DNA of 64,000 nucleotides. It comes from Hetaerina americana. Lineage: Eukaryota; Arthropoda; Insecta; Odonata; Calopterygidae. The notes under the pieces were generated by a model that made no database searches, was not told the origin of the DNA, and worked only from the letters and a program-made list of their open reading frames with translations. This document shows positions 1 through 9,567 of this stretch, in pieces; the stretch's first letter is position 1; each line of letters begins with the position of its first letter. The stretch covers positions 3,943,501-4,007,500 of the forward strand of contig JAKTNV010000020.1 of assembly GCA_022747635.1 (NCBI GenBank). The letters run 5' to 3'. The translations under genes and the position numbers were made by a program.

Positions 1-935
1 TTTCTCGGAGCACTGGCCCTTCCTAACTCAGAGCTGATGCTCTGTCTATGTCCATCGTCCCCTGATGCATCGTCCGAGTCATCACTGCTGTCAGTAGATA
101 ACGACCCGCTCGTTACCTCCGACTCTGAAGAAGAAGATGACGAAGTGGATGTTATTTCCCTCCGATACTTTTTCTTGGAACCCTTTCTCAAGTTCACTTC
201 CTTATCGTTCTTCTCACTGCCCAATTTTTGTAAAATTCGGCTAATTCCATCCGTTAGGTTGTTGATCATCTCGTTCTGCTGTTGCAATTGACTCCGCAAC
301 TCCTTTATTTCCTCAGAGTTGCGGTCGCTCTGTACTGGTATCTCTTTCTGATTTGATTTCGCTTCCGAAGGCAGAATGCGCAGTTTTTCCTTTTCTCTGG
401 TCAAATCTGACGCTTCTTTCCTTTCCCCCAGCGGCGGAAAATCATATGAGGCCATCAGCGGCAGTTTGGGCTGAGGGCCCCCCGCTGCGTTTGCTGTAAT
501 GGTCCGAATGGGGTTCAGTTCCTCATTAATTTCTCCGTCGCTTGCGGCAACTTTCTCCGTCTCGATGTGCTTCTTTTTATGCCCCTTACTGCATGCTCCT
601 TTCATTTTCCATCCTGCCTCTAGGTCTTCGTCCCAGTTTAAGGCGTGTAGAGCTCCTGAGAGGGTTACATCGTCAGGCTGCACATCCTCGTCTAATTCTT
701 TGGACCATGGTGTTCCTAATCGTGGTTGTGCCAAAAGAAGCTTAGCCCGCAATAATCGCTCTTTGCGCACTAAGAGTGGCCCTACCAAGGAGTGTCCTTT
801 ACTTGACAACTCATTTTCCACCTCTTCTTCACTCATTTGCTTAATTATTTCAAATTCTGCCTTTACCGCTGAATGCCGTAGCAGTGCCCTCATATCTCTC
901 TGATATCTCGCCAAAAATCCAGTGTCACCCTCCAT
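1..935 (-). CDS. Gag-like protein of LTR retrotransposon, N-terminal 311 codons (partial)
   Basis: I translated the minus strand codon by codon from the ATG at 935-933. The frame has no stop to the window edge (311 codons). It is the first ORF downstream of the primer-binding site, the position of gag in LTR elements, where it would encode the capsid/nucleocapsid precursor of cytoplasmic particles. Residues about 1-75 are charged and helical-looking (begins MEGDTGFLARYQ). Residues about 200-260 are rich in E, K and Q with a leucine-spaced segment (KELRSQLQQQNEM) that could form a coiled coil. Residues about 265-300 are a low-complexity Ser/Asp/Glu tract. No zinc knuckle has appeared by the edge, and I recognise no specific family. 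The gag assignment therefore rests on position, not homology. The intact frame contrasts with nearly every other element in this window. Confidence 0.75.
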   Translation of the reverse strand, partial: MEGDTGFLARYQRDMRALLRHSAVKAEFEIIKQMSEEEVENELSSKGHSLVGPLLVRKERLLRAKLLLAQPRLGTPWSKELDEDVQPDDVTLSGALHALNWDEDLEAGWKMKGACSKGHKKKHIETEKVAASDGEINEELNPIRTITANAAGGPQPKLPLMASYDFPPLGERKEASDLTREKEKLRILPSEAKSNQKEIPVQSDRNSEEIKELRSQLQQQNEMINNLTDGISRILQKLGSEKNDKEVNLRKGSKKKYRREITSTSSSSSSESEVTSGSLSTDSSDDSDDASGDDGHRQSISSELGRASAPR

Positions 936-1711
936 TGTAAATTAGGAAGAAGAAAATTCTTAACCTATTGAATAATTAAAGGATTTGCCCCACCTAACCT
1001 AAAATACGCTTACTGCAAAAATTTAATCCTAATCTAAAGATATTTCCCTGTTCTACAGTTATTATAACAAATAGGGTAGAATAAATCAGAATTCTATATT
1101 AAAAGCATAACCTAACCTCAAAATTCAAAAATTACAAACTCCACTTCCTCTTTCCAAAGGATCCTCTGCCACTCTGGGGATACGTGGCCACGCACGGAGC
1201 TCCCCTCACGCCAATAATAGTAGTTAATCTTCGAAACCGATCGTCCCTCCGCAACTTAACTGGAAACAAGTCGCCTCGGGAATGTTCACAGCTTTCATCC
1301 CACCCTCAACGCCAAGCAACCACTCAAAGCAACCGCACAAACCACATTCAAGTACAAAAGATTGAGTAGAAATTATAATCTCTTATTTACTGCTTCCCTC
1401 ACAAAGAATTTTAAATTTTTTATTTCATGAAAATGTATAGCGAAAAAAAAGGACTAATTTATAAATCAAATAGAAAAATTGTATACCGCTCGCGAAAGAG
1501 CTGTAGGTAATAACTGGCGCTCGCGCGATGTTACTCACGCATCGTTCCCGCTCACACACACGCTATGCACACCATGCCGGTATCACTCCGCTCGCTCTCC
1601 TTCACACCATTGTTGCCTCGTCAAGGCCGACGCGACGCCATTTTACACTCGCGCCTCATGCGCACTCTCGAAATATAATTGTCACTTTTCTCGCACAACA
1701 ATAGAAAGGCT
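936..1711 (-). other. Leader (5' UTR) of the LTR retrotransposon
   Basis: This is the stretch between primer-binding site and gag-like ATG. It is AT-rich with many stops in all frames and would hold the packaging signal. Nothing more specific is visible. Confidence 0.6.
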
Positions 1712-1729
1712 GCCCCACGTTGGGCGCCA
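1712..1729 (-). promoter_or_regulatory. Primer-binding site complementary to tRNA-Lys(CUU) 3' end
   Basis: On the plus strand the 18 nt read GCCCCACGTTGGGCGCCA. This is the T-arm/acceptor 3' end of animal tRNA-Lys(CUU) including CCA, so the minus strand (the element's sense strand) carries TGGCGCCCAACGTGGGGC as the minus-strand DNA primer site. It lies 2 nt inside the LTR edge at 1732, the usual geometry. The tRNA match comes from my knowledge of insect tRNA-Lys, not from a search. Confidence 0.85.
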
Positions 1730-1731
1730 TT

Positions 1732-2453
1732 TGTGACGCGGTATTTAATTTATAGATAAATTTTCCCCGATACCGCGAGACAAGGGAGGCCGTGACTCTA
1801 CTTGTTTTGAGGGCGCCAGGCTAGCCGCATGGCTAGCCGCAGAGTCACGCCGCTGGCTGTCACCTGGCCCATCACACTCCTCGTCCCAGGGGAGGGCTCG
1901 CTCACCTTTGATGTGCCCCGGGGTGGGCAGCGGCTCTTCAGCTGAAATCACGAGGGACGCAAGGAGGCGCATAAAAATGGACTCCGACGAGTAAACTTCA
2001 TAAGAACTATTTATTATCACAAGAAAAGGTGTGGGCGCTCCCAAGCAAACATGACGCGCGGTGCCGACGCCTGCTGGGCCACGATGTTGGGTGGCCGCTC
2101 GGCGGCAGCCGAAGATGGCCGCCTCGCTGTCGACTGCTGGGTCCCGATGTTCCGGTCGGGGCCTGCGGGGGGCCCACACGGCGAGGTCGGTTGCTGGCAC
2201 GCGCACCCCCGGTGTTCGCAGGCTGTCGGTGACTCGACGATGATAGCACACGACCTTCTCTCTCGGACATCTCACAACGAACTCTGCTTCCCACGTGTTG
2301 GCCGTCACTCTCCGCGCGCGGCGCGCTCCGCTCCTCTTTTTTCTTACATACATTGTCGGCGCCCACAGATAGCGCCCCGCCGTTCTACGGCTCGCGAGAG
2401 GGGCGCGCGTATTCGAACTGGGCAAGTGACGCTGCGCCAAGCACAACGTCACA
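1732..2453 (-). repeat. 5' long terminal repeat, 722 bp
   Basis: It is bounded by TGTGACG at 1732 and CGTCACA at 2453 and abuts the primer-binding site. It is GC-rich and CpG-rich (especially 2040-2420), which explains the long meaningless ORFs on both strands through it. In the sense orientation an AATAAA lies at 2015-2010, about 280 nt before the LTR end. The second LTR is off the window, so identity between LTRs, and hence age, cannot be judged. Confidence 0.85.
2010..2015 (-). terminator. Candidate polyadenylation signal AATAAA in LTR
   Basis: AATAAA on the minus strand in the second half of the LTR, where an R-region polyadenylation signal is expected. Short motif; only its position supports it. 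Confidence 0.4.
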
Positions 2454-2468
2454 ATGTATATATAAAAG

Positions 2469-2472
<4 letters not shown>

Positions 2473-2553
<81 letters not shown>
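2473..2553. repeat. (TA)n microsatellite
   Basis: About 40 uninterrupted TA units directly right of the LTR element (interrupted TA sequence begins at 2457). The other side abuts the PLE 3' end at 2554. Confidence 0.97.
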
Positions 2554-2555
<2 letters not shown>

Positions 2556-3318
2556 TTTCGTAGACGTAACACGGAAGTGCCGAATCGTACAATACACAGT
2601 AACACAAAATATGGGAACCCAAAAAAAGAAGAACACTCACACGTATTTTCTTGATATTTCGACGGAAACAATCCGTCTTCATCTGAAGATATAGAAGTAA
2701 TGACTGCTGGAATAGTTGAGGTGAGGGGTGCGAGAGAAAGGGAAGGGGGCCAAGGGAAGGGGAGAACGGGAGGCGAAGGAGGGGTGAGAGGAAAGGGAGA
2801 GGGAGAAGGTGGAATTGACACAAAATCGGAAAATAGAACAAAATGCTCACCGAAACTATTTGAAAACACGAGACCCTGGCTTAAACCTACAAAGTATTGA
2901 TCAAGACCTCGCAAGTCAAAACAAAGGCCACGTACATCAAAACCCATTTGCAAAAACACAGTGTCCACCCCCCGATATGCTTTGCTTCCACAAAGTAACA
3001 ATTTAAGGCCACTCCCATCAGTGAACGACATTGAGGCCCGGATGCTGATAGGCCATACAGATGTAAATGAATGCCATTTCAAGAGTTTTTAATTCTATAG
3101 GGTAATCGGATGTGGGAAGGGACGCTAGGATGGATAAATTGTAACACTGGTTGAAAGGGGTATTATGATAGGATGCATGTTTAGGGATGGGGAGACGGGG
3201 AGGAGGGATTGCACGACGCGCTGGTTATTAATCCTAATATTAAGTGGTGTGGAACATTGGCCTATGTAAAAGGACGGGCAGAGTTTACAGGTAAGAAGAT
3301 AAAAAACATTCTTGGAAG
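2554..3318 (-). mobile_element. Penelope-like element fragment: endonuclease domain and 3' end
   Basis: The minus strand from 3318 encodes part of a GIY-YIG endonuclease (motif LLTCKLCPSFYIGQ, then STPLNIRINNQR), the C-terminal domain typical of Penelope-like elements. About 560 nt of 3' sequence follow, ending at the TA array at 2553. Near the end is CAGATGA, a perfect 6-bp hairpin (GACGGA/TCCGTC) and GAAA, resembling a hammerhead core (about 2656-2685). Reverse transcriptase is absent, because the fragment is cut at the TA array at 3319. Purine-rich low-complexity sequence fills 2730-2810. Confidence 0.72.
3125..3318 (-). pseudogene. GIY-YIG endonuclease domain of PLE (5'-truncated)
   Basis: The translated piece has the cysteine pair and YIGQ segment of PLE endonucleases, and an RINNQR stretch where these proteins carry a conserved Arg/His helix. 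The frame is open upstream only because it runs into the translated TA array (IYIYIY). It lacks an authentic start and the RT domain, so it is a dead fragment. In PLEs this domain nicks the target DNA for target-primed reverse transcription. Confidence 0.65.

Positions 3319-3377
<59 letters not shown>
3319..3377. repeat. (TA)n microsatellite
   Basis: About 29 TA units separating the PLE fragment from the foldback at 3381. Confidence 0.97.
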
Positions 3378-3380
<3 letters not shown>

Positions 3381-3562
3381 AACAGATGTAGATTTTTAGA
3401 ATATAGAGACACAAAGAAAGGACACTCACAATTTGTTATTTGACGTCTCGACAGCTCGGCTGTCGTCTTCAGAAACAGGACAGCCGAGCTGTCCTGTTGA
3501 AAATAACAAATTGTGAGTGTCCTTTCTTTTTGTCTCTATATTCTAAAAATCTACATCTGTTT
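3381..3562. repeat. Foldback: two inverted PLE-type 3' ends with 84-bp arms
   Basis: Arm 3381-3464 and arm 3479-3562 are reverse complements differing only in a short patch (GAGACGTC versus CTGTTGAA) and one further base. Each arm contains GGACACTCACA or its complement, a block shared in variant form with the PLE ends at 2554, 42648 and 57562. On the minus strand the first arm reads CTGAAGA, a perfect GACAGC/GCTGTC hairpin, then GAGA, resembling a hammerhead core. It is flanked by TA arrays on both sides. Confidence 0.85.
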
Positions 3563-3603
3563 TTTATATATTTGTGCTTCGCTGAAGAGCGTTCTATTTC
3601 GAA

Positions 3604-3636
3604 GATATATATATATACATATATCTATATATATAC

Positions 3637-3669
<33 letters not shown>

Positions 3670-3676
3670 AATATAT

Positions 3677-3751
<75 letters not shown>

Positions 3752-3763
3752 GACACACGCACA
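3604..3763. repeat. Imperfect (TA)n followed by (CA)n
   Basis: An interrupted TA array with ACATA and CTATA variants to 3742, then a short CA tract. Confidence 0.95.
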
Positions 3764-5430
3764 CATCAACTTGGTTTTTTTTATGCACATACTCGTATAT
3801 GGAATTCAAGCCACCCGCAACCCGTATTATTTGTTTTTTAAGCTTCTAAGTTTTTAATCTATGAGTGCAGAAGTATAGAGGTTCATATATTTTGTGCATA
3901 TGGATCTGCCTTTAATCTTTAGCCTTCACTTGGAGCTGAAGAGGGCCTAATTCATCCGTTTTTGGGCGATGATAAGTGTGAGGCTGCGTAAATAAAAATG
4001 AAGTGGTGATGCTTCCATTACAGACTTATATAAGACTGTAAAGTTGAATATTTGTTTTTGCAAACACAAAACATAAATATTTTTGAAATGGTTTGGAGAT
4101 AAAATGAAAGGCACAAGTAACAGTTATGTATTTCTTTGCTCATGGCATTCATAGATAAGGATTTGCAAATTTTTTCCTGTTTCAGGCCGGTCGCGGGTTG
4201 AAGTGTTGGTTGGTAGAACGCGGGTCTCCGGTTAGGTGACGTGCTCCTGGGCTTTCTTCGACTGGGTGGAGGCACGCTTTGCAGAAAAACACAGTTAATA
4301 TCAACTATGAAGGGAGCAATAGGTGACATGAAATATTTGGAAGTGAGCCGACTCGAAAGGTATGTCGAAATCAATTTACACATCTCTTCAACTCGAGCTG
4401 ATTTGCCAAATCTTATTTTTCATTCCCAAATAGTACCACATATCGTTAATTTAATTTTACTTTTGTCACATTTATTTTTGTTACTGAGTAGTTTACGTTT
4501 AAACGTAGGTTTCAGGTAACCAAAAATTGGTCAGACCTTTTCCTAGTATTTTCTAAATTTCGTTATGTATCGTGACTGCCATTTTTTACTCAATTTTGTG
4601 AAAGTGTTTTTCTAAGGAAAAGGAAAAAGATATTATACACTCCATTGTTTTTAGAGAGTTTATTGGGTCCATGGAGCTTTGGCGTAAATGAATTGGATGA
4701 ACATTTAAAGAACGTAGTTCTCAACTTGCTAACCTTATTTTAGAGCTTTGGTAATAAACCGTAAAATTCAATTTTACGACTGAAAATTAATCTGATTGCA
4801 TTTCCTTATACAGCACTCTCTCTCCACTTGTATGTGAAGGAAGGAAAATAAATTGGTTGTAGAGTTCTTTTGTGTTTTACGGACATGAGAGAATTGGTCC
4901 TGGTCAGAATGTGGTCTACATGGTAATTGCCTTATGGTAAATAGATGTTGGCGACCGAGGATAAATTCGGAATTTTAGTTCAATGGAGATAACTATTTGA
5001 TTGATCAAGCGTCGTGAATGGAGGCTGAAAGTTACTGCGTCTTTGAATTACTTAATTTTAAAATACAAGCCGTCACTATATGCACTGCAGAGTCATCCAT
5101 ACGATAGAGTTGTGCAAGATTTTCTTTCCAACAGTAATCTTGTCTAATACGTGAGGTCCACTGTCCTCATCAAAGGTAATCTTTTCATCAGCAGTCAGAT
5201 AATGATATTATTACGACACTTATAAGTGTAAAGGTAGGGATTATGCTTGAAGAGTTTGAAAAATCAGAAGCTCAGGACCTAAATAGTGTTCATACTAAAT
5301 AAAACCATTCCCTACATTATTGCTACCCCGTATAAATACTCTCCAATTGCTGCCTCAGCTAGTACGCTTCCAAAAATACCGATAAAAAAATTCTTTGATT
5401 GTCAGCTTCTACCATTCACCTGCATGTCAT
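3764..5430. other. AT-rich stretch, no recognisable feature
   Basis: Stops are frequent in all frames. I see no repeat shared with the rest of the window and no protein similarity. Confidence 0.6.
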
Positions 5431-5745
5431 AATTGACACCAGACTGTTGGACTAGAAAGCGACGGGGCGAATGTATGTGCAATGGACCTGATGTCGAGTC
5501 GGTGTGGGGAGGGCAGGCGACGACCGGGGGTTGGAAGGTGGGAGGGGCTCGCCGCCCCGGAATGCCGATGCGTGCGAGCGCGTTTGCACGCGAGGGTGGA
5601 TTGCGGGGGATTTCACGGAGAAGGAGTCATTGGAGCGGCGGGTCAGAATATTCATGGGCCGGTCGCTGGGGGATGGAATGAGAACGAAGGGTGCATCGTG
5701 CGTTTGGAGACAGTTTCCCCCGAGAGAGAGAGAGAGAGAGGGAGA
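5431..5745. other. GC/CpG-rich island ending in (GA)n
   Basis: A local jump in G+C and CpG over about 300 bp, ending in AG dinucleotides near 5723-5740. Overlapping ORFs of 80-134 codons exist on both strands and in several frames, which is what high GC alone produces. No homology recognised. It could be a promoter or exon of an unseen host gene, but nothing shows this. Confidence 0.35.
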
Positions 5746-5869
5746 GTTACTTATTGCCGGAGCAGAGCTGGCTATATCCACAATTGGCCGACATGGAGTG
5801 ATGAGAAACGTCTTCTTGAGAATCGATGTAGTGTATGCGTGTGACTCACTACTCATGGAACTCTTTTAA

Positions 5870-6834
5870 CATATTTCGAAATATGAAATTAAATGTTTGC
5901 CTTGCTTCTTCGAATGTAAGTAGCACTCAAAAGAGGGCAGGTGTTATTCAGCCAGTATTCCCTCCAGGTATTCACTAATTCAATGGACTCTCTTCTCTAA
6001 ATGTCCTCGTATTTCCGAATTATAAGTTCCACACAATAAACGGCCTCACGTTATATTGTGCACGGCTAGCTTTTGCTTTTTGTTATGCGATAGTTTTTTC
6101 TGTTTTCAAGTCACTGAAATTATTTTTTCGTTTCAAAATGCACACTCAAAGACTTAAAACACCAATTCGATGCATTTTTATGATTCGTTTAGCAGTGAAA
6201 TGTACGCCATTAATCTCTCTCCATATTTTCTTTTAGGATAAGTTTATTTCTACTGATTTGACTGACATTTGTAATCGTTAGTATTCATGATGGCGCTATG
6301 GGTTCAAAAGCATTGAGATTAATTACACTGTCCATTAAAATATCCATCTCTTCTGTTTCGAGGTTTTCTTGTTTCGGATTCACGTCTCGTATTTCTTTTT
6401 ATTTCAAGGGAGCCAATTAGAAAAAAATTCGCAACACATTCATTTAGTGAGATACCATTGTCATAAAATGGGGTTTTAAATCGTTCCTGGTCTTCAAACG
6501 TGTTCATGGATGAAATATTATTAAAACTCATCTGATTAATATTTTTATTCTATAATTACGGATACTCTGTTTCATTCGACATTGATGTGAACTTCTATTG
6601 TAAAATTAGTCATGCAGTTGTCTCTGAGTTTTATTCATCTCAGATTCCTATTAGTATTTTAAACATATAATCAAATATTCCCTTGAACGCTATAATGATG
6701 TTTGTATGACAATAATTTAAAATTATACTACAATTTAAAATTAAACTATAGTGGTAGTGGAATTTCACTTGCCTACTTTTTAATTTGCACGTTACTGGAT
6801 AAACTTCATGCTGCATCCTAAGGTACCATTATTT
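5870..6834. other. AT-rich stretch, no recognisable feature
   Basis: Only short chance ORFs and no shared repeats. Confidence 0.6.
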
Positions 6835-7043
6835 TTTACATAATAGTGTATGTATTTGCATGCGTGTGGAATGAAAGGATTTTTGCATGAATGTATATGT
6901 CACTTAGGGTAACGCTTTTCATGCATGTGTTGATTTTACATGTTATTTTGTTCCTTTTTACGCGTGGTGACGCAACACCCCCCACCACACGCCCTTGCGG
7001 TGGCTTGCGGGGTATTATGTAGACGTAGATGTTGATGTAGATG
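6835..7043 (+). repeat. 3' terminus of CR1/L2-like retroelement, copy 1
   Basis: It contains the block AACACCCCCCACCACACGC, then CCCTTGCGGTGGCTTGCGG, ending in repeated GTAGATG units (7018-7043). The same block recurs at 7445-7530 and, inverted, at 37980-38050. Only the 3' UTR is present here. Short terminal tandem repeats are typical of CR1/L2-type non-LTR elements. Confidence 0.65.
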
Positions 7044-7129
7044 AACTATATATGCATTAAATGTATTACTACTTTGTCAATCGTTTAAAATATGTATAAA
7101 GTATTTTCATTATATGGCCCCACACTAAT

Positions 7130-7530
7130 TAGGTAGATCAGACCACAAAGATAAAATAATGGAGATAGGTACAAATACTCATTCTTTCCCCGAACAATCA
7201 GAAATCATAATACTAAGAAACCGAAGTCACTTTAGAAATATTGAAAACATTGAATTTACATGTCGGAGCAAAGTAAAACACTGCAAAGCTGTTAGGTATA
7301 CTTTCAGGTGCATGTGTATGTAAGATGTAGATTGAGTGTTTGCATGTGTGTCGGGTGTAAGTGTTCATGCATGAATGTATGCCATGTTTTTTTTGTGGAT
7401 GTATGATTTTGTGGTTATTGCATGCGGTTTTTTTTCTTTTTCTTTTCTAAATTACGGGTGGTGTCCTAACACCCCCCGCCACACGCCCTTGCGGCGGCTT
7501 ACAGGGTATTAAGTAGATGTAGAGGTAGAT
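7130..7530 (+). mobile_element. 3' end of CR1/L2-like non-LTR retrotransposon, copy 2
   Basis: From about 7165 the plus strand reads GDRYKYSFFPRTIRNHN. This matches the C-terminal FFPRT(I/V)RxWNxLP signature of many CR1/L2/Jockey-type reverse transcriptases, with a stop 24 residues on. A 3' UTR follows with the same CCCCCCGCCACACGCCC block as copy 1 and a GTAGATG tail. The two copies sit in tandem, about 90 bp apart. Confidence 0.65.
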
Positions 7531-7716
7531 TGGTAACATGCGAATAACTGGCATGGTTTGTCTCGTAGACAAAAATCAACTTTTTTGTTTGAGCATTCAA
7601 ACTCCTTTGCTATCCACAAAAGATTAAGATAATTATAAATACCTGGCCCCTATTGAAACATCTGTCTAATGTTTATATGCACATTTCTCTTCCTTTAATC
7701 ACAATCACACATTGGA
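7531..7716. other. Short AT-rich spacer
   Basis: Spacer between the CR1/L2-like end and the PLE; nothing recognised. Confidence 0.5.
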
Positions 7717-7776
7717 ATGGAATGAAATAATTGTCTTTGTAATTCCACACACTTTATTTCAAAAACACGACCCAGG

Positions 7777-7801
7777 TTTCGACGTTGAACTTCATCATCA
7801 G
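7777..7801 (-). ncRNA. Hammerhead-like ribozyme core in PLE 3' end
   Basis: The minus strand reads CTGATGA, then a GAAGT-TCA-ACGTC hairpin (one mismatch), then GAAA, followed by CCTGGGTC. ACC/GGU could form a 3-bp stem III ending in GUC, the usual cleavage triplet. Hammerhead motifs are known in Penelope-like elements. Flanking sequence does not form a clear stem I, so activity is doubtful. Confidence 0.4.
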
Positions 7802-7954
7802 CTGGTCCTAATAGAAGCAAACTTGATATATATACGACCTTCTGATCAAGGGAGGGGGGGTTTGTCATAGAGGGAGGGAGGGTGGAGGGGTGAAAAGGTT
7901 ACAACGTAGCTGGGAATAAAAGAGAATTACATTTTTGACTTAGAAGAGTGGTAG

Positions 7955-8290
7955 GTCTAGGAGTGGGGAGTGGGAGGGATACATTTCGTTGGCAATCTAT
8001 TCAACAGACACATTTTAAAATTTCTAACTGCTTCAAAACATCGAGCATTTGACTTATTTTCAAAATGAATAATTTTTCTCACAATGTCACTTTTGTGGTC
8101 TCTTTCGATGAGGTGCTTTGCGAAAAGGGATGTTATATTCTTATTTTTTACACATGTTTGGTGTTATTTAAATCTTTCATTGAATTTCCGTCCTATTTGT
8201 CCAATATACTTTGTGCTACATTCTGAGTACTTTAACTCATACACTCCACTCCTCTCGTTTTTGGGGACTTTGTCTTTAGTGTGAGAGATC
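7955..8290 (-). pseudogene. PLE GIY-YIG endonuclease domain
   Basis: Minus-strand translation gives SGVYELKYSECSTKYIGQIG followed by a KFNERFK helix and a SLFAKHLIERDHKSD segment, the GIY-YIG fold as found in PLEs (GVY...YIGQ, conserved Arg and His). Its C-terminal half is duplicated in the opposite orientation at 9226-9442 (SLFAKHLIESDHKSD), confirming that the two pieces are one family. It is separated from the RT by degenerate sequence at 8290-8525. Confidence 0.8.
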
Positions 8291-8525
8291 AGGTTCCTAA
8301 GGCATGCGTCGCTGTAAAAGGCGCATTTCATTTTTTCTTTAGGAAAACTTCGAATTACTTTTTGAGAAATAGTCCCAAGATATAGTATTCTCCGCCATTT
8401 GGCAGTGGGATCTTTTACATGTTCGGGGTTGTAAATGTGGCTTAAGGCTATTTTTGTAAGTTTATTCCGGTTATGTTTATGAATTAGATCTTCTGGATAA
8501 CAATTGTTTACTGCTAACGTTTTAA

Positions 8526-9225
8526 TTACATTAAGTTCTTATTTGTATTGATTTTTGACATAGGGACAGTTAAACGGTGGATCATTGCATGAAATGCCGA
8601 AAGTTTGTGGGTGAATCGATGCCTTGAATAGGAATTAGTTAATTGGTCCGTATGCATTTCTTTCTTAATAATGAAATACTGTAACCCGTCTTTGTCTTTA
8701 CAAATGGTCGAGGTCGATAAGTCGAGGAAATTCAGGGAACCTTTTTCCTCTTTTTCATAAGTGGATTGTACATTAGAATTGGTAGAATTTAGATATGCTA
8801 GAAACTGATCTAGTTGCCTATCAGAACCTGTCCACACACAGAAGGCATCGTCTATATATCTTAGCCAACAAAATACATTATTAATGAGAGGGTGAGCCGA
8901 GGAGAACAAAACTTTTTCAAAATTGTTCATATAAATATCGGATAGGAATGGGGACAATACTATGGCTAAACCATTGGGTTGTTGGAAATATATACCATTT
9001 AAAATGAAATAATTTTGGGAACACACGTCTTAAGTAACACACAAAGTTCACTTATAACTGGCACTGGGATGGATTTCCGGATGAAGATGTCTTCGGCAAG
9101 GTTCATCGCTTCCATGGGTGGCACGTTAATGAATAGGTTGCGTACATCGAAGGAAACAAGCATGCACTTTTTCGGGATGACCTTTTCATAAGTTTTTTGA
9201 CCAGGTCCAAGGAATTCACTACGTC
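8526..9225 (-). pseudogene. PLE reverse transcriptase (truncated, frameshifted)
   Basis: This would copy PLE RNA at a nicked target. The palm motif SFDV (near 9155) and the catalytic YIDD box (about 8841-8861) are both visible, and the PxLSDIYMNNFE segment between them is typical of PLEs. The family's GLAMGSPLSP block reads GLAIVLSP, two residues short. A frameshift near 9020 separates the SFDV part from the YIDD part, and the thumb region ends in stops before 8526. The N-terminal half of the RT is missing, so the gene is inactive. Confidence 0.85.
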
Positions 9226-9567
9226 AAATAAGAACATAGCATCCCTATTTGCAAAGCACCTCATCGAAAGTGACCACAAAAGTGACTTTGTGGGAAAAAT
9301 TATTCATTTTGAAGAAAAAGGTCAGAGGCTCGATGCTTTGGAGCAGTTGGAAATTTTGAAATGTGTCCGTTGGAAAGATGAACTTGCCGACGAAATTTTG
9401 TATCCCTCCCACTCCCCACTGCAAGACCTACCACTCTTCTAAGTCAAAAATGTAATTCTCTTTTCTTCCCAGCTACATTGTACCCTTTTTACCTCTCCAA
9501 CCTCCCTCCCTCTCCGACCAACCCCTCCTCCTTTGATCGGAAGGTATATATACTCAGTTTGCTTCTA

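Larger units (their letters stand above)
1..2453 (-). mobile_element. LTR retrotransposon, 5' half (runs off left edge)
   Basis: Reading on the minus strand, the element starts at 2453 with a 722-bp LTR, followed by a 2-nt spacer, a tRNA primer-binding site, a leader of about 780 nt and an open gag-like frame that leaves the window at position 1. The LTR termini are a perfect 7-bp inverted repeat (TGTGACG/CGTCACA). pol and the 3' LTR must lie outside the window, so the superfamily (Gypsy or BEL) cannot be decided here. The right flank is the start of a TA-rich microsatellite, so the target-site duplication (expected to begin ATGTA) cannot be confirmed. Confidence 0.88.
7717..9225 (-). mobile_element. 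Penelope-like element, 5'-truncated copy (RT + endonuclease + 3' end)
   Basis: On the minus strand from 9225: the RT motif LVSFDVRNLF, then a GLA..LSPFLSDIYM block, then RYIDDAF, then a GIY-YIG endonuclease (GVYELKYSECSTKYIGQ), then the 3' UTR ending near 7717. The RT motif set (SFDVxxLF, YIDD) plus the downstream GIY-YIG domain is diagnostic of Penelope-like elements. The frame is broken by stops and indels, for example near 9020. It is joined head to head at about 9225 with an inverted fragment of the same family. Confidence 0.88.

Noticed and set aside
1745..3082. 445-codon minus-strand ORF
   Set aside because: It runs through the LTR, a TA array (IYIYIY) and a PLE 3' UTR; it joins unrelated elements and is open by composition.
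2353..3857. Several ORFs with long YI or IY runs
   Set aside because: Translations of TA microsatellites.
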